DNA of 64,000 nucleotides from Cochliopodium minus (taxonomy: Eukaryota; Discosea; Himatismenida; Cochliopodiidae): positions 32,769 to 96,768 of the forward strand of contig JAMYWO010000141.1 in the NCBI GenBank assembly GCA_024220525.1, given 5' to 3'. Below the pieces are notes generated by a model, which was given only the letters and a program-made list of their open reading frames with translations, made no database searches and was not told the DNA's origin. Made by a program: the position numbers and the translations under genes. Positions 44,222 through 54,822 of the stretch are shown piece by piece (position 1 is the first letter of the stretch; each line of letters starts with the position of its first letter).

Positions 44222-45160
44222 ATGTCATTAACAATTACCTGGAAAATACATAATCCTTGGTATACCTTGCTAATCCTCTCATCAAAATGAATTTTTTATC
44301 CTTTTTATAAAAACGGAATTTATTAAACAAAAGGTTTCAACAAAAAAATTCAGAAAAGGCTGGAGATTATGTCCATCAAAGCAAAGACATTTCATATCAA
44401 GATATTTATTCGATATTGTCAGAAAAAAGTACCCAAATTAAGAAATATATTCAAATTTCTCTTTACATTTCACAAAAAAAAAAAATAGTTGGAAAGATCA
44501 GATGTATCTATGAAGTAAGACCACTCAAACCAACAGTGCCATTACCAAAAGTCGGAAAATTTACAAATGAAACAAAATTACATTTTAATGTACAAGTTCA
44601 ATGGCCAAGTAAATTCAAATTTTTAAAAATAAACATCAAAATAAAAAGTATATTGTCCCAATATCTATTGTATTGAGGGATTATACTTCAATAATTGACA
44701 CATATAAGACTTTTTTTTGTTGAATTATCATTTTATTTAAGAACTTCTGAAATATATGTTTTGATCAAGATATCATTATGGATGAATATTGAGAAGAATA
44801 ATATTTAAATTCATTTTCAGTGAAATTAAAATAATATTATTTTAATTTTGAAAAGAGGGAATAAGAAAATATTGTGAAGATCACTACGAAGATATGAGAT
44901 TTGGAACAGCAACAACCCAAAGATGCAGCTGCGGAAGATACAATATCTCCAACCAAGACGAAAAAATTTGCCACACCTGTGCATTAGTAAGCAGAACTTG
45001 CGCCATCTGTGAAAAATCAATCGATCCAGAAAAAGAAGAGGAGGATGTCAAGGATTATTGCGATACTTACGACATTGTCATCCCTAATGATATTTTTCCT
45101 CTAGAGTTTGGTTGGTTGCTTCGTCATTACAATCCCAACGAAGATCCTTTACTTAATTGA
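44222..45160 (+). CDS. unknown zinc-motif protein, 205 aa
   Basis: Three exons (44222-44259, 44334-44608, 44856-45160) were joined by frame logic: the first gives MSLTITWKIHNPW and the split tryptophan codon leads into FQQKNSEKAGDYVHQS. The last exon carries RCSCGRYNISNQDEKICHTC and RTCAICEKSID, eight cysteines in CxC and CxxC pairs that would bind two zinc ions, then an acidic part (EKEEEDVKDY) and a C-terminal FPLEFGWLLRHYNPNED. No membrane helix. I do not recognise the family. A role as a scaffold or nucleic acid binder would be a guess. Start and first intron are inferred. Confidence 0.6.
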
Positions 45161-45241
45161 AGAAATTTAATAAAATAATTTCATAAAATAATTAGGATTA
45201 ATTTTTGAATAAAATGATTTTAATTTTAAAAAAAATCATTT

Positions 45242-45667
45242 TTATTTAAAACTAAATAAAAATCTTGATTCATTTTTGGATAGTTCTTCCATAAAATAAG
45301 TAAACACCAAACTGGCTTGAAAGAAAGAAAAAAACAAAATTGGAGAGAGGTCACCATTAAATAGGTGAAGTAAAAGAAATAAATTCCCAGAAATGGAGGA
45401 GAGAAGGGTGAGTAATGCGGAAATAATAAAAGATTTATTTTTTCCAAAAAATACACATATTCCCAACAAAAGTAATATTTTCCAAATGTTATTATTTTTA
45501 TTTATCATCTCATGAAATTTCTTGTTTAAGAGGGTCAAGGAGTTTATTTCTTTAATTGTAAGATAGTTGCAGACCATTCCCCTTATATTTTTATCAGCTA
45601 TTTTATAATCAAATTCTACCATGGTTTTTTCCTCTATCAAAGGTGAGTTTTCATCAATTATTTCCAT
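45242..45667 (-). CDS. F-box-like protein with membrane helices, 141 aa
   Basis: Single exon. Residues about 28-70 (NIRGMVCNYLTIKEINSL, then LNKKFHEMINKNNNIWK) fit an F-box, the Skp1-binding motif of SCF ubiquitin ligases. The remainder has three hydrophobic stretches (ILLLLGICVFFG, FIISALLTLLSSI, ILFFSFFQASLVFTYF) that should cross a membrane. F-box proteins with C-terminal membrane anchors are uncommon. The short acidic C-terminus ends in FLFSFK. The gene is convergent with the zinc-motif gene ending at 45160. The F-box call rests on the pattern only. Confidence 0.6.
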   Translation of the reverse strand: MEIIDENSPLIEEKTMVEFDYKIADKNIRGMVCNYLTIKEINSLTLLNKKFHEMINKNNNIWKILLLLGICVFFGKNKSFIISALLTLLSSISGNLFLLLHLFNGDLSPILFFSFFQASLVFTYFMEELSKNESRFLFSFK

Positions 45668-45864
45668 TTTTTTTTTTATTTTTTTTCAATTTTATGAAAA
45701 TATAATTTTATTTATTTTTTTCATTTTCATATATCTTTATTCATCAATATTTATTCTTTCAATTTTTATCAAAGTAGATACATTGTTGGGGGTGTTTGAA
45801 ATTATTTCAGAGCTTGAACTATAAAAAAAAAAAATTGGAATATTCTTAGATCAGTCTCTTTTTG

Positions 45865-48800
45865 ATGGATAATAAAGTAAATATAGAGTATTCTTCGAAT
45901 ATAATTGTGGATAAAATTTATGGACATCAATTTTGCTCTTCATACATCTCCAATATCCTCATAATAAAATCTTCAAAGAAAATAATACATTTCATAAAAG
46001 AAGGAAAAGTGATTGTAAGTATACATAAATAAATACTCCCTTAATGAAAACATCCCTCAAATAATTCTCAATAAAATATTTAACCAAAAAAAAAATAAAA
46101 GAGAATATTAAAATTTAAAGATGTGATAACATCATTGACAACGAATAAAGTGGATGAATTATATGTATGTTTGGAAAAGGGAGAGATATTGAGGATGAAC
46201 ATCGAGAAATATCTCAGCGAACAAACAATAGAGATCACAAAGTATGTAGAGGAGGATAAAAATAATAAGAAGCATAAGATAGATGAGAAGGATAAATCAT
46301 CAAGAAAGAAAGCGAGATCCAACAAATCCCTCAAGATTATAAGCATCGATCACGATTTGGAGGAGAATAAATTCTTCAGTAATGATAGCAACAAGATCAT
46401 CGAGATGGTTTTTCATATCGAGGACAGATTGATCTGCGTAGAAAGTGATGAAAATACCTCCACTTTGATTTCAATAGATAATGGTATGAAAAAAATCTAA
46501 AAGAAAAATTAAAAAAAAAAAAATTAAGAAAATTCTTTTTTTTTTTTTAACAAATTTTTTTTTGATGTTTTCAATTTTTGTAAACTTAATTATTTTTTGT
46601 TTTATATTTATTTTCTGAATTTTTTATTTTATTTTTAATTTATTTTTTGTTCTTTTTATTCATTACACTTTATTTTAAAATTTCAGACGGACAAAAAAAA
46701 ATTGTTTTTCAATGCGAAAAAGGAACGAAAATTAGTTGTTGTCAATTCATTAAAAGAGAAGAGAAAGAAAAAACAGTTAATCTCTCTTTCAAAAAAGTAA
46801 AGGAAAACTTTTTCTCTCATTTTTTCGAAAAAACCAAAAGTTCGGAAACCATTTTGGTGGGAACTACGAAGGGAAATGTTTTTTGTGTTTCTTTTCATCC
46901 CAAGTTTGTTAGTAAATCCAAAAATAAACGGGATAATGTTTTGGAAGATCTTTCTATTGGTAAAAAAAAAAAAATGTTGAATACATAATAAAAATTAATA
47001 AATTAAAAATTAAAATTGGATTCATTCAATTATAAAATTAAAAATTAAAAATGATGAAAATAAAATTTTTTTTGAAATTTCAAAAATTATCAAAATAATT
47101 TATTGAAAATAAAAAAAATGAAATAAAAAATAAGAAAAAATAAATTAAAAAAAATCATTATATAAAAAATAAAAATTGATAAAAAAATTGATTAAAAAAT
47201 TTTTTAACTTAGAAAAAGAAAAAATAATAAATATTTTGTGCGTCAGAGAGTCTAAAAACCAAAACATAACCTCTCTCTTCGGCAAAATCTCCAACAACGA
47301 AAACACAAAAACATACGACCACTTAATCATCGTGGGATCAGAGGGAAGCATCCTATTCCTTACTCACTCCAACAACCTCCTCCACAAAAAAAAATATCAC
47401 GTGTCTTTCTCCATTCAACACGCTTTTTTTTCAAATAATTTTTTGTTTTTTTTGTCAAATGGAAAACCTCTTAAAATAAATTTTTTTGAAAATGAAAATT
47501 CCTCCCTTAACGAAAATCTCACTCACAAAAACTCTCCGCTAATCAATTTCAATTACAAAAACAATCAAAATTTTGTTAGCGGAGATAATGTTTTGTTGCC
47601 CTCTTTTTTACATCCCACTCATTTGCCTCTTTCTACCAACGCGCTTTCTTTTCTTTCTTTTTCTGATGATTTTGTTGTTTTTTTGTTTTTGAACGGCAAA
47701 ATCCTTTTTGTTAATTCTCTCTCCAACTCTCACCTCACTTCTGTTTCCTCCAGTCCTTTGCTAGTCAGCACTCATTCTTTTTTTCACGTCTCATCTTTAA
47801 TTGAAAAAATTTCTCATATTTCTTCCAAACTTCAAAAATACAAATCTTTACAAGTAAAAAAAAATATTTCTTATTTTATTTTATTTTATTTTTTATTTTA
47901 TTTTATTTTTATTTTTATTTATTTTTATTTTTAAAAAGGTTGACATCAATGAAGAAATGAAATTTCTTAACAAATTTTTAAACTTGTACTCAGATTTTTT
48001 GAAGTCCAAGGAGAACAAGAACCCCTCGATAAAACTGTGCATATTTCCAATCCTATCTCCTCATAACCTTTTTTCCGAAAAGTTTTTTCTGCAAATCGTT
48101 CTTCAAAATTATTCTGAACACTCAATAGAGAATTGTCATCGTAAAAGATGTTTTTTTGTTTATATTATTTTCATTTTATTTTTTCATTCTTATAAAATTT
48201 TTTTTATCTATATATTTTTTATATTTTTTTTATATTATTTTTTTACTTTTAACATTTTTTATTTTTTAAATTTTATTTTTTATTTTACTTTATTTTTACT
48301 TTTTTATTTTTAAATTCATTTTATTTTTTTGTTTTAAAATTCCGAAAAAGTTGTGGTCTCTTTCAATTCATTGGACAATAACAAGAAGAAAACTTTCTCC
48401 ATCTTTTTAAAGAAGAAAATTCTCCAAAACGAGAAAATGGTGTTTGAGATGCCAATAGGAGAATTGGAAAACTATTGGCTTGACGTCAAAGCTCATCTAG
48501 TTTTTAAATTAAATTTTTTCAGTCAAAAAATCTCTTCTAAATGTAAAAAAAAAAAAAGAAATATTCATTTTCAAAAAAAGTTTTAATTTTTTAAATTAAT
48601 TATTATCGAAAGTTTCTCAAGTAAATACAATCAAAAATGTAAATGAAATGGATAGTCTTTCTTTTTCAATATTCGAAGATAATATGGTAAAATAAAAAAA
48701 AATAAATCATTTTTGGCATTAAAACCTTTATATTTTTTTGAAAGGATTTATTCGATTTCTTGGTTGAGAAAAATGAATTGGAGAACAAAGAGATGAGCAA

Positions 48801-49515
48801 CAAACAAAACAAAATGTTGAACAAAAAAATATCCGCTAACAAAAATAACGATGGCATCCTCCAACAAAGAAAAGAGCTTTCCAAAAAATTTTCTATGAAG
48901 GGAATTGAAAATGTGAAGATAAAGATGAAATATCCAATCACTGAGCCCATTTTCAACGAAAAGATGGATTCAAAAAGTTTATTGCAGATTTTTTTTTCTC
49001 AGAAAATTTTGCCCAACAAAAACAACGATGATCCAAAATCCAAACAGACAGTTTATTTATTCCCTCTTCATCCTTCTAATGATTCTTCGTATCTTTCTGT
49101 ATCTTCTTTGTATAATATCACTGAATCGGATAAACATTATGTGTTGGAGATGAATATGAACAGATCTTCGGAAGATTCCAAAATATTTCCTCCCTTTCTT
49201 TTTTCTTCCTTTTTTAGGCGTCTTTCTAAGATTTTCTCTCTATTCGAACCTTTTCTTTTTAAATCCTCCACTCAAAGTTCCCATATTGAATCTTTACAGA
49301 ATCATTTCTCTAACGATACTTTGGAAAATGTTAACAATTTTTCCAACTCTTTGTCTCTTTTGATCAAATTTGTTCGTTCTCCCTTTCTTCTTTCCACTTT
49401 TTCTTCTTTTGAAGATCTTGAGCACTATTTCACTGAATGCAATCAATTTCTCCATGATCTTTTAAATCTTCATCAAAACATTAGAAACTTTTTTGTATCA
49501 TCTATTCCATTTTGA
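45865..49515 (+). CDS. large unknown protein, propeller-like N-terminus
   Basis: About nine exons, each with GTAAAA-type donors: 45865 to about 46011, about 46120-46484, about 46687-46960, about 47213-47852, about 47940-48140, about 48351-48541, about 48616-48686, then about 48746-49515. Segments such as VDELYVCLEKGEILRM, ETILVGTTKGNVFCVSF and HLIIVGSEGSILFLTHSNN have the beta-strand spacing of WD-like propeller blades. The C-terminal third is helical with low-complexity N/K/S stretches. The layout of propeller plus helical tail recalls Fanconi-complex proteins such as FAAP100 or FANCB, but I have no conserved motif to prove it. Exon edges are approximate. Serine, lysine and phenylalanine are over-represented. 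Confidence 0.55.
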
Positions 49516-49719
49516 AAATTTAAATCCGAATTAATTTATTTATTTAATTTTTTTGATAAAATATTTTTTGTTTCAATTTGAGGGAAATAACTTTTTTTCA
49601 TCATCCTCACAAAATGATATAAATCTGGTTATCAAGCTAGCTTCCTATTTTCAATGGAGAACGTAACTGATAGAAAAATAAAAAATAAAAAATAAAAAAA
49701 TTTCACATAAAAAAATAAA

Positions 49720-52533
49720 ATGAAAAATAGGAAAATAATAAATAGAGAAGTATCAGATGACTTGGGATTTTCATTAGGATCAAAAGCTCCAGATAATTTC
49801 ATCAAAAAACAAAATAGGGCCAACAAAAGTATAGATTTGAACGTAAAATCCGAGAATATGAGAAGTAAAAAAAAAAAATTTCAACCCTTTTTAAAAGAAA
49901 AAGAATAATTAAATACTTTTCTTTCACATTTGTTCCCTTTTTTTTTTTTTCAACTCAATTTCCCTAATATTATCAGAGATTCATGAGAATATCTCCCATA
50001 AAAAGGAAGATGAGAAATTATTCATCAAAAGAGAACGGGAGAAGGAAAGGATGAACCAACAAAATAAGAAATTGAAATATGATGAAAGATCTCAAAAATT
50101 AGTTAAAGTGAGGGAAAATAATGGAAAGAATGGTAAAATGAAAAAAATTTTTTTTTTTCAAAAAGAGAAATACTTTAAAATTTGGAGATTATATAACAAA
50201 GAAGAAAAAAAAATTAATACCTTTATTATTTTGACGGAAAATTTAATTATCACTTGGAATCAATCATATATATCATATCAATTTATATCTACTATACCTC
50301 GTTTTATATTAATTTTGTTTTTAAAAATATTAGTATGATGGAATATATAGATGAATAAATTGAATGGATAGATGTAATTAAAGGAATAGAAAATAATCTA
50401 TCCCACATATAAAATAGATACCTTTAAAAATAAATCATATAAGTGAATGATTAAAAATTTAAAAAAAATTTTAGCCGAAACATTAAATAATAATTTATAT
50501 CTTTACATCTTTCTTGTGTATTTCATTCTTTTTCAATTTTTTAAGATTCAGATAGAAGATCTACATTGCCACCTTTACCAGGAAGAGAATCGTTAAAAGA
50601 AATGAGAGAAAAGATAGGGAAGAGATTATCTGTGAACAATCCCTCCATGGAAGAAAGAAACCGCAAAAATCTCTCCAGCAAACTGGATACTTCCACTGTG
50701 AAAGTGAGATCATCAAAGAGAGAGATGGAAGATGAAGATGAAGAAGTGGATATCATAGGATTCAAAAAATTTGACAAATATAAAATGAATCTCGAGATGA
50801 ATAATTCTGCGAAAAATAATAATAATATAAATTTGGATATTGATGATATAATTTTGAAGAATAAAGAAAAGAATAAAATCAAGATGTCAAGAAATGATTT
50901 GGAGATTGAATCTGATGATTTTGGATTGCCTGATCCATTCAAGAGAACCACTGCTCCAACCCAACCCAAATCGAACAACCCCTTGTCTTCTTCCTACTCC
51001 CCTCTCTCCACCTCCTCTTCTTCCTCCACCCCCACCACCTCCGTCTTCAACCCCCTCACTTCTGAATTCATCCACAACAATAATAATAAAAATAATAATA
51101 ACAATAAAAATGGTGACAACAATAACAATAACAATAAAAATAATGACAATGATAAGAATAATAATAAAAATAGTGAAAATAAAAATAATAATAACAATAA
51201 AAATAGTGACAAAAATAATGAAAGTATTAAAAATATTGGTGAAAATAATCCCAAAAAAAGTGTGGATATTAAAAACAAAGAAATAAATAGAAATAAAGAT
51301 AAAATAAACCTTATCAAAAATAAAACAGATTCACCAAACATTTCCACAAACATTTCCAATAAAAATAAAACAGATATTCTCAATAAAAATAAAGAGAAAA
51401 TAGTTCGTAAAAAAGATGATGGAGATAAAGTTAGCTATAAGGATAAAGAAAAAGAAAGAGGAGGAGATGGTAAAAAGATGAGCATCCCCAAAAAATCAAT
51501 CCCTTCTAACAATTCCTCCAAAAATATCATTTCTACTAACAAAACTAGCAATAATATTAACAAAAATGAAAAAAATAACGAAAAAAATGATAAAAATAAT
51601 CCAAAAGATAAAAATTCTTCTACCAATGCTACCATTAATAAAAACAACAATAAAACTATTCCTCCCAAACCAAAAGAAAAAATTATGCCTCAAATATCTG
51701 ACAGAAACATCATTAATGATTCCCGTACTAATTCAGGCAGAGTGATCAATACTCCAACCACCAATAAAAATAACAACAGTAATAATAACATCAATAAAAA
51801 TAACAATAATAATAATAACAACAATAATAATAATAATATCAAAAAAATTAATCTGGTTGACAAAGAACCCCTCAAAAGAAAACCCAGTAATCACATTAAA
51901 CAAGAAATTCCCAGCAGAAATACTCTTAACAACAATATTAACAATGTCAATAGAAATAATGGTAGGGATACTTTAAATGGTGGCAGAGGTGTTAAAAGGG
52001 AGAATGTTACTGTGAAAAGAGAGAATCCTTCTTCTAATCATTTGAGAATGCCCGTCTCTTCTCCTTCCGTTCCTGGCATTTTTTCCAAACAAAGCAACAA
52101 TAATTCTAGAATGCCAATGAAAAAGAGTCAATATGATGAAGATAATGATTCTGAAATGGTAAAAAAAATTATTCAAAAAAAAAAAATTAAATAATAAAAA
52201 ATAAAAATTTAAATTGAAAAAAATTAAATTAAAAAATAAAAAACAAAAAAATTAAATATTTTTTGTTCAAAGGATGATTTCATTGTTGAAGATGGAGATG
52301 AAAGTGAGGATTATAGAAAAGAGTTGGCTTCTTTCAAAAAGAGACACATCCGTTACAAACATGATTACAATGATGATTTTGATGATTCTAACATGGAGGC
52401 CAGATTGGACGATATTGAAAGGGAAGAAGCAAGAAGTAAAAAACTTGCTATTTTGGAAGATAAAAAAGAACAAATGTTAGAGTTACAAAAGAAGAAAGAA
52501 AAAATGGAAAGATTGAACAAAAACAAAAAATAA
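49720..52533 (+). CDS. SPT2: Spt2 chromatin protein, asparagine-rich
   Basis: Four exons (49720-49864, 49977-50132, 50546-52158, 52273-52533) give 724 residues. The last exon is the conserved Spt2 C-terminal domain that binds histones H3-H4: DDFIVEDGDESEDY, then SNMEARLDDIEREEARSKKL. Spt2 helps recycle histones during transcription. The N-terminus is basic with an acidic patch (REMEDEDEEVD) and an early YDERSQKL segment. The central part (about 51060-51860) is a long low-complexity region of asparagine and lysine with S/T, coded largely by AAT and AAC. Such N-rich expansions are lineage-typical in AT-rich protists. ATG 49720 is preferred over an earlier ATG at 49654 because it reads straight into the conserved frame. 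Confidence 0.85.
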
Positions 52534-52609
52534 AAAAAAAACTTTTTAAAAATTAAAAATATTTATTTAACAAATCTCCATTATTTTTTTCTCAAATCTT
52601 TTCTCTTCT

Positions 52610-53075
52610 CTACAAATCATTGATTTGGTTCAATATATTTTTGATGGGTTGTGGTTCGTTGAAAGATTTAACCAGTTTTTGATCGAGATCCTCCAAAAAT
52701 CTCAAAGATTCGCCAATATTGGTGATACAGAACTGTTTGAAATCTTCCACTCCATTATCATCATGAACATGGCCAAAAGGAACAGAAGAATCCTCCATCA
52801 AATTTTCACCTTTAGGATCATTTCTAATATTGTGAGCAATGTCCAAAAGATCCTCAAAGATATCCTTCTGATCGATTCCTTTCAAAACATTTGCATAATT
52901 TTTTCTGGGAGAAAAAGAACTCAGTGATCTCTTAAAGGGGGAGATTGATAAGTTGGGAGGTGTTCCGACTATGTTGTTGAAGGAATTGGGTGATCCTACA
53001 AAACCACCTGGTGATCCAACGAAATTAGAAGGAGATCCAACAAAATTAGGAGAATAACTTCCAGTGGGCGAATTC
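52610..53075 (-). CDS. unknown gene, 3' exon only
   Basis: One long minus-strand exon with an acceptor at about 53074 (TTTTTTCAG). The protein fragment begins with degenerate VGSP repeats (NFVGSPSNFVGSPGGFVGSP), then has RSLSSFSPRKNYANVLKGID and an acidic helical C-terminus (NGVEDFKQFCITNIGESLRF) ending at a TAG stop, the only clear TAG terminator in the window. Upstream of the exon there is only AT simple repeat and then an S41 gene on the other strand, so the 5' exons are missing. Family not recognised; the end of the open frame is reliable, the beginning is not. Confidence 0.5.
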
Positions 53076-53084
53076 TGAAAAAAA

Positions 53085-53146
53085 AAAAATAAATAAAATA
53101 TCAGGAAATAAAAATAAATAAAAAAAAATGATTGAATTATAAAATA

Positions 53147-53184
<38 letters not shown>

Positions 53185-53250
53185 AAAATTAAATAATATA
53201 TAAGATATAAAATTAAATAATATAATAAATAAAAAATAAAAAAAAAAATT
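53085..53250. repeat. AT simple repeat between two truncated genes
   Basis: Poly-A with interspersed T (AAATAAAAAATAAAAAT-type) for about 165 bp. It separates the 3' exon of an unknown minus-strand gene from the 3' part of S41 copy 2 on the plus strand; both lack their 5' parts here. Confidence 0.85.
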
Positions 53251-53279
53251 CAATTAATTCATTAACCATCTTCATCTTT

Positions 53280-54451
53280 AAAGACTTGTTTGTTTGACAA
53301 GAGCATTGTCTTCGATAGTTATTCCATCATGGTTTCTTCCCTCAGGGGAATTGTACAAATACACAGATGAAGCAATCAACGTTCCTGTTGACAATCGTAT
53401 CACTGATCTTTCTTCTCTTTTGATTCCCAACCTTCCCTATGGCCAACAAGGTAATATCAACCCCCTCACTGGGTATACTATCAACACCACTGAAACTGGG
53501 AGATGTTATGCAAATAATCCTGTCAAATATAGTGAACGTAGTGGAGATTCCTATACTGCAAAAAATTATTTTGGTAAAAAATAATTAGTTCAATATATTA
53601 AATTTTATTTTATTTTAATAATTAAAATTTTTTCTTATTATCTCATTCATTTTTGTTTAAGATTGTTCTTCATTTTTTGGATTTCAAGATAATATTGTGA
53701 ATTCTGGAGATTTGGATTTAGTGATTGTCACAGACGGTCTTTGTGGTTCTGCTTGCAGTCAATTCATCTCGAAACTGTGGAGTAAAGGAAAAGCAAGGTA
53801 AGTTTTATTTCAAACAAAAAAATAAAGAGGCCTGATAAATAATATTTGTTTTTTTTTTTAAAAAAATGAAGAATTGTGGGAGTGGGAGGAGTTCCAAATC
53901 AAGTTATGGAGTCAAGTTCTTTTGAGGGTGGTGGAGTGTTACAATGGAACTTATTGGCCAAGAATCAGCCTGTTGCTGACATTGATGAACTTCCTACCTC
54001 TGCTTACACTGGTAAAAATAAATAATCGAAATGTTTTTATTATTTAATTATGTTTCTTTTTAAAATTTTTTTCATTTTGAAAAAGGGGTCACATTTTATG
54101 AGTCGTATACCAACAATCAAAAAGTTCCAAGAGAATTCACGAGAATTCCTTGTGATCTTGGTAAAATTTTTTTACTTATTTCAATTCTATAAAGTTAATA
54201 TTTCAAAATTTCTTTTGTTAGTAATTTCTAATTGGGATCTTTTTTCGGGCTCTGTCTCAAACACAAATCAAATCGTTGCTTTTTATTATGACACTGCCTT
54301 TCTGGCTACCTTTAATGGAACAACTCCCAACAACCTCCAAAGTTTTATTCCTGATAGTAAATTCGCTTGTTACAAAGACAAAAGTTTTTCAAACTCTATT
54401 TCTTATTCTTTCTTTTTATTGTTTATTTTTGTTTTTATTTCTCTTATTTAA
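53280..54451 (+). pseudogene. S41-family protease copy 2, 3' half only
   Basis: The sequence begins at the exon that in copy 1 follows the NNGGG exon (here LTRALSSIIVIPSWF-like: RALSSIVIPSWF, then GELYKYTDEAINVPVDN). It goes on through LDLVIVTDGLCGSACSQF with the predicted catalytic serine, GVGGVPNQVMESS, the CDL/VISNWDLF exon and a GPI-type hydrophobic tail (FFLLFIFVFISLI). Missing are the signal peptide and all exons with the YDAHT histidine. The left 75 bp, including the intron end, are identical to 63926-64000 at the window's right edge. It is either a partial duplicate of copy 4 or an assembly artefact. The frames that remain are intact, so it need not be a decayed gene. Confidence 0.6.
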
Positions 54452-54822
54452 AAAAATTTGAAAAAAAAATTATTTGTTTTAACTTTGACCCAAAATTTTT
54501 GTTTGTTAGCAGTAGCATGAGAGTTTTGCCTCAATTACATTTTGTGTTTTTGCTCTATGAAAAATTAAATAAAAACATTAGGAACAAAAGTTATTTTACG
54601 AAATTATTAATTATAAGGAAGAACTTTGAATAATATCTTCTATTATAAATTTTATATTTATATATAATTTAAATTATAAAAAAACATAGGAATTTACTCA
54701 TGTTTTATCATAGCAGTTTTTACAATACTGAATTCATTAAATAGACTCTAGGAGAAACTCTTTTCAATATCTTTTTGAAAATTTCAGGAGATTAAAAATT
54801 ATAAAAAAAATAAAAATTGAGC

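Noticed and set aside
48760-49515. Treating the 3' exon as an independent gene
   Set aside because: It has a preceding acceptor (TTGAAAG) and continues the frame of the exon ending at about 48686, so it belongs to the propeller-like gene.
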